49,649 nt of DNA from Oscillospiraceae bacterium. Lineage in GTDB: Bacteria; Bacillota; Clostridia; Oscillospirales; Ruminococcaceae. The notes under the pieces are model-generated. The model saw nothing but the letters and a program-made list of their open reading frames with translations, did no database searches and was not told where the DNA came from. Below, in pieces: positions 25,601-34,286 of the stretch. The position numbers and the translations under genes were made by a program. The stretch is taken from positions 1 through 49,649 of the forward strand of contig JAAVIE010000113.1 of assembly GCA_014799325.1 (NCBI GenBank), read 5' to 3'. The stretch's first letter is position 1, and each line of letters starts with the position of its first letter.

Positions 25601-26803
25601 TTACTTGTTTACTCTTCTCAAAATCGAATTGTCTGTGAACTTATCATCACAAAGGGCTGTCAGCTTTTCTGTTGCTTTGTTTGCAACGGTTATTTCCTGC
25701 CCCTCGGAATTATATAATGCTTTGGGCTTGAATTTAACAGGCTCTTTATTTGGCATAAGCACTTCCAGATCGTCATTTACTGTGAAATAGTTTCTTTGGG
25801 TGAGATAAATTTTTCCGTTCTCGCACCTGTCTATTGTTCCCACAAAGTCGCAGTCTCTTTCATATCCGCTGTGGGAATATATCTCCTCTGCATCTTCTCT
25901 GTTGAAGTAAAAGCCTGTGCAGTATTCGCGGTGGCTTACATTGTATACCTCATTTTCTACCCAATCGGGAACTTGCTTTCCCTCTTTGATGTATCTTAAA
26001 GCTGTGCTGTAAGCGTTGGTGACAGTGGCAACATAGTAGGCGGATTTTGCACGACCCTCTATTTTAAAGCTGCCCACTCCCGCCTCTATCAGCTTGTCAA
26101 GGTGGTGTATCATGCACATATCCTTGGCGTTCAAAATGTATGTTCCATTGTCGTCCTCGCTTACGGGGAAATACTGTCCGGGGCGTTTTTCCTCCATTAG
26201 GCTGTATTTCCAGCGGCAGGGCTGTGCGCACTCGCCCTTGTTTGCATCTCTGCCTGTCATGTAGGCGGACAAAAGACAACGTCCCGAAAAGGAAACACAC
26301 ATTGCGCCGTGTACAAAGGCTTCTATTTCCATATCGTCGGGAATTTTTTCCCTTATCCGCTTTATATTTTCGATATCGACTTCGCGGGATAAGACTACAC
26401 GCTTTGCTCCCAAATTATACAGCTCGTTGGCGGCGGCATAATTCACTATGCCGAACTGGGTGGAAACGTGCAGTTCAAGAGAGGGGGCGTATTTTTTCAC
26501 CATGCCCATTACTCCCATATCGCACACTATGACCGCATCAACTCCCGCCGTTTCCGCATTTTTTATAAAGTCGGGGAATCTGTCTGTTTCGTCGTTGGAA
26601 GGCAGTGTGTTGCAGGTGAGATGTACCCTTACTCCCTTGCTGTGGGCAAGGTCGGCGGCTTTTTTCAGCTCATCAAAATCGAAATTCTTGGAGGCGGCTC
26701 TCATGCCGTAGCCCTTTCCTCCAAGATATACGGCGTCGCAGCCGTAGTTTATTGCCGCTTCAAGACATTCAAAATCTCCTGCGGGCGCTAAAAGCTCTAT
26801 CAT
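25601..26803 (-). CDS. U32-family peptidase/tRNA hydroxylation protein (TrhP-like)
   Basis: A 400-residue U32 protein. It starts with the typical MIELLAPAGDFECLEAAI and DAVYLGGKGYGMRA, and carries the block EAFVHGAMCVSFSGRCLLS followed by CAQPCRW; the four Cys of this region bind an iron-sulfur cluster in the family. Members such as TrhP/RlhA add a hydroxyl to uridine in tRNA or cytidine in 23S rRNA, although the family was named as peptidase. The last 80 residues form the usual small beta domain. It is the last gene of the minus-strand run headed by tmk and ends at its own terminator. Confidence 0.88.
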   Translation of the reverse strand: MIELLAPAGDFECLEAAINYGCDAVYLGGKGYGMRAASKNFDFDELKKAADLAHSKGVRVHLTCNTLPSNDETDRFPDFIKNAETAGVDAVIVCDMGVMGMVKKYAPSLELHVSTQFGIVNYAAANELYNLGAKRVVLSREVDIENIKRIREKIPDDMEIEAFVHGAMCVSFSGRCLLSAYMTGRDANKGECAQPCRWKYSLMEEKRPGQYFPVSEDDNGTYILNAKDMCMIHHLDKLIEAGVGSFKIEGRAKSAYYVATVTNAYSTALRYIKEGKQVPDWVENEVYNVSHREYCTGFYFNREDAEEIYSHSGYERDCDFVGTIDRCENGKIYLTQRNYFTVNDDLEVLMPNKEPVKFKPKALYNSEGQEITVANKATEKLTALCDDKFTDNSILRRVNK

Positions 26804-26832
26804 TATAATATCCTTTATTATAAAACTCGGTT

Positions 26833-28479
26833 TCAGGCAAGTCCTGCCAGCACAAGATTTGCTTCATGCTCTTCTATAGTTCTTGCAAAGTAGGTCTCTC
26901 CCGTTTCCATATTGGCGCAGAAGTAATAGTAATCGGTCTCCGCCGCATCAAGCACAGCACTCATTGCGTCAAGTCCCGGATTGCATATAGCGCCTGCGGG
27001 TACGCCGTCGCATTCGTAGGTGTCATAGGAATTGGAGATAACCGCTAATGAGGTGGTAAGACCGTAATCCTTATAGTAAGGCTCGATATAATCCTGTACA
27101 TAGAATACAGTAACGTCCGATTGGAGCTTGGGTATCTCGCCGTTGCTGTTCAAACGGTTCAGGAATACCGACGCTACCAGCTTCATATCCTCGGTATTGC
27201 TTACCTCCGCCTGAACCATGGAGGAAAGGGTAACGAACTCATCAAGTGTAAGACCCAGCTCGTTCATTTTCTTATACATAGACTTGCTTATCTTGGAATT
27301 GAAGTTGGAGTATATTTTCTTTGCGGCGACTTCAGCTTCCTTGGAGGTGTCCTTATCTGTCTTGGGGTCGTCCTTCAGCTCATTGCAGACATAAAACTCG
27401 TATTTATCGGGGAAGAGGTAGCCCTCCATTTGGTTGAATTTGTGGGTGTTTACAAGCAGTCTTTTCTCAAAATCGTAAACGTCCATTTTGTCACGGTAGA
27501 ACTTCTGGAAGTCGGAAGCCTTGCAGACGAAATTTTCTTCCAGGAGCTGTCCTATGTCGTAGGCTGTCATTCCCTCTACTATAGTGACCTCTACGGTTAT
27601 AGTCTGCGTTTTGGAAGCCAGCAGGGTGCTTACGATAGTTCCGTAGTTCATAGAGGAGGAAAGGGTAAACTGTCCGCCCACAAAATCGGTGACGATATCT
27701 TTATCCTCTTTTTTCTTCTCAACATACCATTTGAAGAAGTCGGGCGTGGAGATTATCCCGTTTTCGGAAAGTATCTCAGCCACCTGATCGAGAGAGGGGT
27801 TATTTGGCAGCTCTATCTGCACCTCAAACTCATTGGAGCTGATACCTGCGTAGTCGGTGACAGCGCTGTATATGCCCGAACCTAACTTTACTCCGAAAAA
27901 GAGAACGAAGCCTGATACAGCGATACCGAGAACGATCCTTACAGCGGTAAACCACGCCTGGCGCTGTCTTTTCAGCTTCTTTTCCGCTTCGATCGCTCTT
28001 TTGCTCTTTTTGGTGCGTCTGGGCCTGTCCTCTATATCGGTTTCCGCAAATTCCACGTCGCGCAGATCCTGTTCTTCGGATAAAGCCGCGGAATTATCTT
28101 CCACAAGCTCTGCCCTGTTCAGCTCGCCTGTTCCGGGGGCTGTCTGATTTTCGGGGGTGTAGGTCTTTACGTCGTCCTTGACCGCTTGGGGCTTTGTATT
28201 ACGATCCTCTTTGGGCGTTTCGGCTTTTGCGTTCCGACTTTCTTTCATTGCTTCAAGCTTTTTGTTAAGATTTCCCTTTAACGCATCAAATTTGGAGCTG
28301 CGGTTTTCCTTTGGTTCTTCCGATTTTTCGCTCCGATTTTCTTTGAATGCTTCGGATCTTGTGTTCCGATCCTCTTTGGGAACATTAGGTCTTGCATTCC
28401 GCTCATATTTATCTCTGTTTCTGTCGAGTATTGCGGATAACTCGTCTTTGTATGGTTGCTTATCCTGATTGTTATCCAT
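26833..28479 (-). CDS. mltG: Endolytic transglycosylase MltG with a repetitive N-terminal tail
   Basis: Cuts nascent glycan strands at the membrane and so sets glycan length. Residues 1-170 are cytoplasmic; within them residues 31-107 are seven degenerate copies of an 11-residue unit of the form SEAxKExRNxK. A transmembrane helix follows (about 178-200). The extracellular part has a LysM-like region and the YceG catalytic domain, with the catalytic Glu in SSMVQAEVSN near residue 424 and the conserved VPAGAICNPG. The family is usually 330-380 residues; the surplus is this tail. The gene overlaps the next by 8 bases. Confidence 0.92.
   Translation of the reverse strand: MDNNQDKQPYKDELSAILDRNRDKYERNARPNVPKEDRNTRSEAFKENRSEKSEEPKENRSSKFDALKGNLNKKLEAMKESRNAKAETPKEDRNTKPQAVKDDVKTYTPENQTAPGTGELNRAELVEDNSAALSEEQDLRDVEFAETDIEDRPRRTKKSKRAIEAEKKLKRQRQAWFTAVRIVLGIAVSGFVLFFGVKLGSGIYSAVTDYAGISSNEFEVQIELPNNPSLDQVAEILSENGIISTPDFFKWYVEKKKEDKDIVTDFVGGQFTLSSSMNYGTIVSTLLASKTQTITVEVTIVEGMTAYDIGQLLEENFVCKASDFQKFYRDKMDVYDFEKRLLVNTHKFNQMEGYLFPDKYEFYVCNELKDDPKTDKDTSKEAEVAAKKIYSNFNSKISKSMYKKMNELGLTLDEFVTLSSMVQAEVSNTEDMKLVASVFLNRLNSNGEIPKLQSDVTVFYVQDYIEPYYKDYGLTTSLAVISNSYDTYECDGVPAGAICNPGLDAMSAVLDAAETDYYYFCANMETGETYFARTIEEHEANLVLAGLA
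28159..28389 (-). repeat. Seven degenerate 33-bp tandem repeats in mltG
   Basis: Codons 31-107 of mltG form seven 11-residue units, for example SEAFKENRSEK, SEEPKENRSSK, LEAMKESRNAK and AETPKEDRNTK. The units are in register without gaps. They are highly charged and helix-prone. Confidence 0.85.
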
Positions 28480-29056
28480 TGTTATCTTCCTTCCTGTTAT
28501 TGCTGTTAGTGTAAATTATTCTGTTTTCGGTAACAATAATATCAGCCGAAATGTCATTTTCCCAAGGTTCAAAATCCTTTATAAATTCATCATAGCACAA
28601 GGCTATTTTTATACATTGGTTTTTCTCAAAAAATCTGTCGTAAAAGCCTTTTCCGTAGCCTATTCGGCAGCCGTTCAGATTACAGCATAAGGCAGGGGTG
28701 ATGCAGACGGTGTTTTTATCCGCAAACGCTTGTTTACAGCTGCTTTTTGGCTCGTAAACGCCGAAAGAGCCTTTTTCCAGATCCTCAAAGCCCGAAATGT
28801 ACCGAAAGATCATATCGTCGCCGATACAGACAGGCAATGCCACACTTTTTTCCTCGCCCAAAGCTTTTTTAATAATTTCTTCGGTGGAAATTTCCTCTTT
28901 TTTGCTGAAATAGCAAAAGAGTTGGCTGCATTCCTTGTATTCTTTCAAATCAAACAGCTCTCGGGCTATTTTTTGGGAGGAACCGCTTCTTTTCTCCCCG
29001 TCAAAGGCGGCTCTTAAAAGAAGGATCTGCTTTCGTAATTCGCTCTTTATCTGCAT
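28472..29056 (-). CDS. 5-formyltetrahydrofolate cyclo-ligase
   Basis: Converts 5-formyl-THF to 5,10-methenyl-THF with ATP, returning folate to one-carbon metabolism. The 194-residue length is normal. The ATP/folate motif GCRIGYGKGFYDRFF (family GxGxGYYDRxL) lies near residue 140, and the N-terminal K-S-E-L-R-K is typical. I start at ATG 29056, which overlaps the DJ-1 gene by 10 bases; a longer frame upstream overlaps that gene too far. mltG follows with an 8-base overlap. Confidence 0.9.
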   Translation of the reverse strand: MQIKSELRKQILLLRAAFDGEKRSGSSQKIARELFDLKEYKECSQLFCYFSKKEEISTEEIIKKALGEEKSVALPVCIGDDMIFRYISGFEDLEKGSFGVYEPKSSCKQAFADKNTVCITPALCCNLNGCRIGYGKGFYDRFFEKNQCIKIALCYDEFIKDFEPWENDISADIIVTENRIIYTNSNNRKEDNNG

Positions 29057-29589
29057 TGTATCGAGGACTTGACTTTTTCGGCAGGGGCGGTTCCCTTTAA
29101 GCATTCTAAAAGCTTCAAACCGAATTCCTGCGCTACTCCCGCGCCCTTGGCAGTGATGATATTTCCGTCCTTGCACACATAGTCCTCGGAGAGCTTTTTG
29201 CAGTTCAGCTGACCCTCAAAGCCCGGGAAACAGATCGCTTCCCTATCCTTTAAAATGTCCTTGTGTCCTAAAATGGACGGAGCGGCGCAGATAGCGGCTA
29301 TATACTTATTGTTTTCCATGCAGAAGTCAATAGCTTTCTGCACGTTTCCGTTCTTTTCAAGATTGAGAGTGCCCGGCATTCCTCCGGGAAGAATTATCAT
29401 TTCAAGGTCGGAATTGAGCTCGATCTCGCTGTCGGTGATGTCGGTGTACACGCTTATTCCGTGAGAGCCTGTTATTATCTCCTCGCCAATTCCTACGGTC
29501 TTGACCTCGCATTCTCCTCTGCGAAGTATATCTACGGGGCAAAGGGCTTCCATTTCCTCAAAGCCGCCTGCTAAAAAACAGTAAATCAT
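29047..29589 (-). CDS. DJ-1/PfpI-family protein
   Basis: A 180-residue DJ-1 superfamily protein of the YajL/ThiJ type. The start MIYCFLAGGFEEMEALCPVD contains the conserved Glu after G-F-E-E; the nucleophile Cys is in IAAICAAPSILG near residue 100. Such proteins act as glyoxalase, deglycase or oxidative-stress chaperones; the true role is debated. It lies between DUF2156 and the folate gene, with a short overlap to the latter. Confidence 0.88.
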   Translation of the reverse strand: MIYCFLAGGFEEMEALCPVDILRRGECEVKTVGIGEEIITGSHGISVYTDITDSEIELNSDLEMIILPGGMPGTLNLEKNGNVQKAIDFCMENNKYIAAICAAPSILGHKDILKDREAICFPGFEGQLNCKKLSEDYVCKDGNIITAKGAGVAQEFGLKLLECLKGTAPAEKVKSSIQCR

Positions 29590-29620
29590 TTTTATCTCCT
29601 TTCAAAAGTAAGTATATATT

Positions 29621-30496
29621 TTAATCCTTGAATATTATTCTGAATTTTTCTTCCATAAATACAGGGTGATAAGACTGCTTAGCCTTCCTCAGATTTTCTT
29701 CCCCCATATCCTCCTCGCGGTTGATATATTTGATGTCCGAGGGCAGGCGGTTCACGTACTCCTTGTTGATCATGGGGTAGGTGCCGTCATATAGGGCAAG
29801 TCCTTTTTCAACGTGTATATCAAAGGTGTCGCTGTTTATTCTTTCGCCGAAAGTGAAAGCTACGGGCTCTCCCTCCACTTTCAGTATGCCGCCCGAAAAG
29901 TCCAGCTCTTTGAAATATTCCAAGCCCAATTTTGATGCAAAGACCTCGTCCTCCATGGATTGGTCGCGGGTCTCGCTGTTTTCCTCAAACCATTTATCCA
30001 AAAGAGTGCAGCAATCTTTTATGTTATTTTCGGTGATGTCCTCGTAGCTCCAATCGTTCTGTATAAAGCGGTTTATGAAATTGCGCTTTGAATGGTATTT
30101 CTTGCCGATGAGATATGCAAGATCCTCGCGGTTATAGCAGTAATCGAAGTAATCAAACTTGCTTTGGATCTCTATGTTGTCGCCGCACAGCTCTTTTAAA
30201 TATTCCATTCCGCTTTTTGGAGAGGTGCAAAGTATCAGGTTTTTCCCTTGCGCCTTGCAGTATTCCTTTAGCTGAGAAATTGCTTCTCCGATATCTCCTC
30301 TGCCTGCGGGATAAAAGTATTCTCCGTCGCTTTCCACAAGATAAAAATCCTTATAAAAAGCTATTTTCATATTATAAGGCTTGCTCCAGATAAAGTTGTT
30401 TCCAAAGGTGTATTCGCAGCCTCTGAAATCCGAATAGGCAAGCAATTCCCTGACTTTTTCCTTATCCTCGATTTTTATTTCTCTGAATTCCAACAT
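29621..30496 (-). CDS. DUF2156 (lysyl-phosphatidylglycerol synthase C-terminal type) protein
   Basis: A 291-residue soluble protein built of two GNAT-like halves. MLEFREIKIEDKEKVRELL, FGNNFIWSKPY, YHSKRNFINRF and the final QSYHPVFMEEKFRI are the DUF2156 hallmarks. The domain is the catalytic part of MprF, which adds amino acids to lipids using aminoacyl-tRNA; free-standing members lack the membrane part, and their substrate is unknown. It lies 3 bases after tmk on the same strand, so they are co-transcribed. Confidence 0.85.
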   Translation of the reverse strand: MLEFREIKIEDKEKVRELLAYSDFRGCEYTFGNNFIWSKPYNMKIAFYKDFYLVESDGEYFYPAGRGDIGEAISQLKEYCKAQGKNLILCTSPKSGMEYLKELCGDNIEIQSKFDYFDYCYNREDLAYLIGKKYHSKRNFINRFIQNDWSYEDITENNIKDCCTLLDKWFEENSETRDQSMEDEVFASKLGLEYFKELDFSGGILKVEGEPVAFTFGERINSDTFDIHVEKGLALYDGTYPMINKEYVNRLPSDIKYINREEDMGEENLRKAKQSYHPVFMEEKFRIIFKD

Positions 30497-30499
30497 ACT

Positions 30500-31156
30500 T
30501 TATTTCAACAGATCCTCAATTTCTTTCTTTATATTTTCGTGAATCACTTCAACAGGCAACGGGTCACCCTTTTCAGAGCATTTTATGATGCGCCATTTTT
30601 CCTTCTCCGCAACATACATTGCCGCTTCACGGCATTTGCTCATGAAATCCAAATTGCTTTCGTGAATGTCTAACTTTTTCTCGTCGCCGTTATATCTTTT
30701 CAAAAGCAGTTTTCTTGAAACTTCAACAGGCATATCAAGAAAGATCGTTCCCGTAGGCTTTGGTATGGCGAATTTACCGTATTCGGTATCAAAAAGCCAA
30801 TTCAGATATTCATTCCATTGATCGCGTGGAAGCTTGGTCATTTGGTAAATGGCGTTGCTGCTGACATAGCGGGCGGAAAATATTGGAGTTTCTGCTGAAT
30901 AGTGCTTTTCCCAATCGATTTTGTAGCTTGTGTATCTATCCACTGCGTAAAAACAGCTGGCAGTGTAGGCGCTTACAGTGTCGTTTTCTTCCTTATACTT
31001 TCCCTCAAGGTAGTTTGTGACTATCTGTCCCGAGGGGGAGCCGTAATTGGGAAAGGTAATAAATCTGCAGCCGGGATAGTCCTTTTTCAGCAGATCAAGC
31101 TGCAGGGTTTTTCCGCTGCCGTCAAGACCTTCGATTATGATCAGCTTTTTGCTCAT
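30500..31156 (-). CDS. tmk: Thymidylate kinase
   Basis: Phosphorylates dTMP to dTDP. The P-loop IEGLDGSGKTLQLDLL is at residues 8-23, the DRY motif appears as DRYTSYK near residue 73, and the TMP-binding block SARYVSSNAIYQ lies near 94. The 218-residue length is in range. The lid region is near 155 (LLLKRYNGDEKKLD). It is slightly unlike the common bacterial form, for example QxTPL parts are absent, so a related (d)NMP kinase is possible. It begins a run of minus-strand genes with DUF2156 directly after. Confidence 0.75.
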   Translation of the reverse strand: MSKKLIIIEGLDGSGKTLQLDLLKKDYPGCRFITFPNYGSPSGQIVTNYLEGKYKEENDTVSAYTASCFYAVDRYTSYKIDWEKHYSAETPIFSARYVSSNAIYQMTKLPRDQWNEYLNWLFDTEYGKFAIPKPTGTIFLDMPVEVSRKLLLKRYNGDEKKLDIHESNLDFMSKCREAAMYVAEKEKWRIIKCSEKGDPLPVEVIHENIKKEIEDLLK

Positions 31157-31213
31157 TTTGTCACCTTTTTGAAAAATTTACTATTATGAATAATTTTACC
31201 ACATTTTGCTTAT

Positions 31214-32386
31214 TTAGTCAAGCTCTGACAGCTGTCTTTCGGCGCAGACTATCACATCAATGCTGCCGTACATACTTTTAATTTTGGAAATAACCATATT
31301 TTTCACCTGAATGTCGGACAGCTTGTAGTTATAGGGCAGGTTCAGATCGAATATCACCGATTTTTTGGCGGCGCTTTTCAACACCCTGAAATCGTGTATC
31401 GACAGCTCTTTATCGATATTTTCAACGATCTCCTTTACCTTTTGGCAAAGCTCTGTTGTTTCGGGATCATTAGTGTCAACGGGATCAATGTGTATGGTCA
31501 CATAACAATTGAATTTCTCCCTTAGATCCTTTTCTATCCTGTCTATCACCTCGTGAGCGTCGGTGAGAGTCATTTGGGAATTCACCTCCGCGTGTAAGGA
31601 AACAAAGCTGGTTCCTGCGCCGTAGTTGTGGATTATCAGGTCGTGTATTCCGATTACCTTATCGCAGCAGCAGACGTATTTCTGTATGCTTTTTACGGTT
31701 TCTTTTTCTGGCATCTGACCCAACAGGGGCGAAAGGCTTTCCTTAGCGGTTTTAAGCCCTGAAAAAATTATAAAGACTGCCACTGCCAAGCCCACATAAC
31801 CGTCAATATTCATATCAAAGTAATAGCACACCAGCATTCCCGCAATTACAGCCGTGGTGGAAAGAACATCGGAAAGGCTGTCGGCGGCTGTGGCTTTTAA
31901 AGCAACGGAGTTTATTTTCTCTCCTAATTTTCTGTTGAACGCAAAAAGCCAGAGCTTCACTGCTGTGGAAGCAAAAAGGATTATGATCGTAAAAAGACCG
32001 GGTTTCAGCGGCTGAGGGTCAAAAATTCTCTCAAAAGAGCTTTCAAAAAGCTCAACTCCCATTAGGATTATGATAAGAGAAATTATCAGACCCGAAATAT
32101 ATTCCGCTCTGCCGTGTCCGAAGGGGTGTTCCCTGTCGGGCGGAGTGTTGGCTATTTTAAAGCCTGCCATATTGACTATGGACGAGCCTGCGTCGGAAAG
32201 GTTGTTCAAGCCGTCGGCGATTACTGATATCGCTCCCGAAAACAATCCTGCCGCAAGCTTGCCGACGCACAAAAGGATATTAAGAGCAATTCCTGTTACG
32301 CCTGACAGGAAGCCGTATTTTTTTCTTGTGCGGGGATCTTCGGTATCGGCTTTTCCGATAAACAGTCTGATCAAAAGCTCTGTCAT
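31214..32386 (-). CDS. Cation diffusion facilitator transporter
   Basis: A 390-residue CDF antiporter that exports divalent metals. Six helices fill residues 25-210, with the metal site in IADGLNNLSDAGSSIV (near residue 60) and SDVLSTTAVIAG (near 170). The rest is the cytosolic metallochaperone-like domain, VVCCCDKVIGIHD-type beta strands with HAEVN and TIHIDP. A second cytosolic extension follows at the end (residues 310-390). The metal (Mn, Fe or Zn) is not set by the motif with confidence. The 57-base gap separates it from tmk. Confidence 0.88.
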   Translation of the reverse strand: MTELLIRLFIGKADTEDPRTRKKYGFLSGVTGIALNILLCVGKLAAGLFSGAISVIADGLNNLSDAGSSIVNMAGFKIANTPPDREHPFGHGRAEYISGLIISLIIILMGVELFESSFERIFDPQPLKPGLFTIIILFASTAVKLWLFAFNRKLGEKINSVALKATAADSLSDVLSTTAVIAGMLVCYYFDMNIDGYVGLAVAVFIIFSGLKTAKESLSPLLGQMPEKETVKSIQKYVCCCDKVIGIHDLIIHNYGAGTSFVSLHAEVNSQMTLTDAHEVIDRIEKDLREKFNCYVTIHIDPVDTNDPETTELCQKVKEIVENIDKELSIHDFRVLKSAAKKSVIFDLNLPYNYKLSDIQVKNMVISKIKSMYGSIDVIVCAERQLSELD

Positions 32387-32444
32387 TGTTTTTCTCCTAT
32401 CGGATAATTCGGATAGTTTAGTCTTTTGATATATTATATTAAAT

Positions 32445-32487
32445 CAGCCTGTCAAAAAAATCCCTGAAACAGGTTTTTGACAAGCTG
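32445..32487 (-). terminator. Hairpin terminator after galT
   Basis: 14-base arms at 32445-32458 and 32474-32487 (one mismatch) enclose an inner stem CCTG-AAA-CAGG (32463-32473). On the minus strand the inner stem is followed by a run of seven T, 10 bases past the galT stop. Confidence 0.55.
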
Positions 32488-32496
32488 AACTATAAA

Positions 32497-34011
32497 TTAT
32501 TTCAAATTTGTGCCGATAAAATTCATAAAGGCATTTTGACCTTTTTCATCGCGTTTGAATACTCCTGAATCACACAGAACTTGTTCAAACACTTTTCCGA
32601 CCTCGTATCTGATAATTTCCTCGGCATTTTCCGCCGAGAATTCGGGGTGGTTTTTGAGGATCTCTTTTGCCCAATCGCTGTGAGCGGCTGTTTGGGGATC
32701 CTGAGTCAGATCTTTGTTTTCCAGGAGGGCTTTTTCAACCGACTTTAACTCTACTGCAAGACGGGAAGGAAGCACAGCCAAGCCCATTACCTCAATAAGT
32801 CCGATATTCTCCTTTTTGATATGGTGCAGTGAGGGATTGGGGTGATAAACGCCCAGAGGTCTATCCTCGGTGGTGATGTTGTTTCTCAGAACCAGGTCGC
32901 ACTCGTATATGTCCCCTCTCAATCTTGCTATTGGGGTGATAGTGTTGTGAGGAACGCCCTCAGTCTCGGCGTATATTCCCACAGATCCATCACTGTAAGC
33001 GCGCCATTTGTCTAAAACATAGCTGCAGGCTTTTACAAGCTCTCCTCGGTTAAGGCTTTTCAGTCTGATAACGGACATGGGCCATTTTACCGTTCCTGCT
33101 TCCACATTTGGAAATCCTGACATCAGAAATCTGTTTTCGATAGGAGCGGTCTCCATGGGGAATATATAGTGTCCTCCCTGGAAATGCTCGTGGCTCAGTA
33201 TAGAGCCGCCTACAATAGGCAGATCCGCGTTTGAGCCGATAAAGTAGTGAGGAAGTATTTCAAGGAAATCAAAGAGCTTTTCAAAAACAGATTGGTCTAT
33301 CTTCATCGGAACATGCTGCTCGTTGAAAAGTATGCAGTGTTCGTTATAGTAGCCGTAGGGAGAATATTGCAGCTGCCAATCTCCGCCGTGGATCTTTAAG
33401 GGAATTGGTCTCAGATTCTGACGGGCAGGGTGAGTGGCCGTTCCGAAAAAGCCTGCATTTTCAGGGCAAAGCTGGCACTTGGGGTAAGAAACCGATTTGT
33501 TCTGTGCCGCATTTTTTATGTCGCGGGGGTCTTTTTCGGGCTTGGAGCGGTTTATGGTAATGTCAAGATCGCCGTACTCCGAGCTGTACTTCCACTTTAA
33601 GTCCTTGGCAATTCTTCCCGCCCTTACATAGTTTACCTTTTGATTGTAGGAAAAATAGTCGTCGGAAGCCGCCTTGGGAGACCGGGAATTGTAAATTTTC
33701 CAGAATCTGTCGTTTACCTCGTGGGGCAAGGGTGTGATGATGCCCATGATCTTTGTATCAAAAAGATCGCGGTTGTTGGCGGTATCCTCGATAATTCCCT
33801 GCTCACAGGCGTAATTTACCAGACGGTCAAGAATTTCATCTATTGTGAGCTTCTTATTGGTATCTTTATTGTCGTCTCCTTCGGCGGGCGTCCAATCGGT
33901 AACGCCGAAAAGGTTCATAAGACTGTTTCTTGTGACTATTTCGTCAATAGGCTGTATAAGTCCGTTTTTGACCGAATAATTTATCAAAAGCTGAATGTCA
34001 TTGCAGATCAT
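32497..34011 (-). CDS. galT: UDP-glucose-hexose-1-phosphate uridylyltransferase (class II GalT)
   Basis: Swaps UMP between UDP-glucose and galactose-1-phosphate in the Leloir pathway. The 504-residue length and the start MICNDIQLLINYSVKNGLI are typical of the Firmicute class II enzyme. THPARQNLRPIPL and the HIGH-like ILSHEHFQGGHYIFPM near residue 270 hold the catalytic His. GalK and GalE genes are not in the window. A consensus promoter lies just upstream and a hairpin after the stop, so it appears to be a single-gene transcript. Confidence 0.93.
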   Translation of the reverse strand: MICNDIQLLINYSVKNGLIQPIDEIVTRNSLMNLFGVTDWTPAEGDDNKDTNKKLTIDEILDRLVNYACEQGIIEDTANNRDLFDTKIMGIITPLPHEVNDRFWKIYNSRSPKAASDDYFSYNQKVNYVRAGRIAKDLKWKYSSEYGDLDITINRSKPEKDPRDIKNAAQNKSVSYPKCQLCPENAGFFGTATHPARQNLRPIPLKIHGGDWQLQYSPYGYYNEHCILFNEQHVPMKIDQSVFEKLFDFLEILPHYFIGSNADLPIVGGSILSHEHFQGGHYIFPMETAPIENRFLMSGFPNVEAGTVKWPMSVIRLKSLNRGELVKACSYVLDKWRAYSDGSVGIYAETEGVPHNTITPIARLRGDIYECDLVLRNNITTEDRPLGVYHPNPSLHHIKKENIGLIEVMGLAVLPSRLAVELKSVEKALLENKDLTQDPQTAAHSDWAKEILKNHPEFSAENAEEIIRYEVGKVFEQVLCDSGVFKRDEKGQNAFMNFIGTNLK

Positions 34012-34052
34012 AACACAATCTCCTTTTTACTGCGTTTTTTGAGCATATAAGT

Positions 34053-34081
34053 ATTATAACACCGCTGTAAATTTATGTCAA
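34053..34081 (-). promoter_or_regulatory. galT promoter
   Basis: On the minus strand: TTGACA (34081-34076), 17 bases, TATAAT (34058-34053), a perfect consensus 41 bases before the ATG. Confidence 0.88.
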
Positions 34082-34159
34082 TCATTTTAAAGCAGTCGGA
34101 CATTTTATTGGTGATTATGACAATATATTGTGTTTTTAAAAATTTTTGAATTACAGATG

Positions 34160-34188
34160 TTGACAAATATTCTATTATATAGTATAAT
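34160..34188 (+). promoter_or_regulatory. Promoter of the LRR/Cys-repeat surface protein
   Basis: TTGACA (34160-34165), 17 bases, TATAAT (34183-34188): a perfect consensus, about 100 bases before the ATG. It diverges from the galT promoter. Confidence 0.88.
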
Positions 34189-34286
34189 TTTAATATGTAT
34201 AAGAATGTGTGTTCTTATATGGATCTGTAAATCACTTTTGCCTTTTGGCAGGTTATATAATTAAGTTTTAGAAAGGGATAAGGTCT

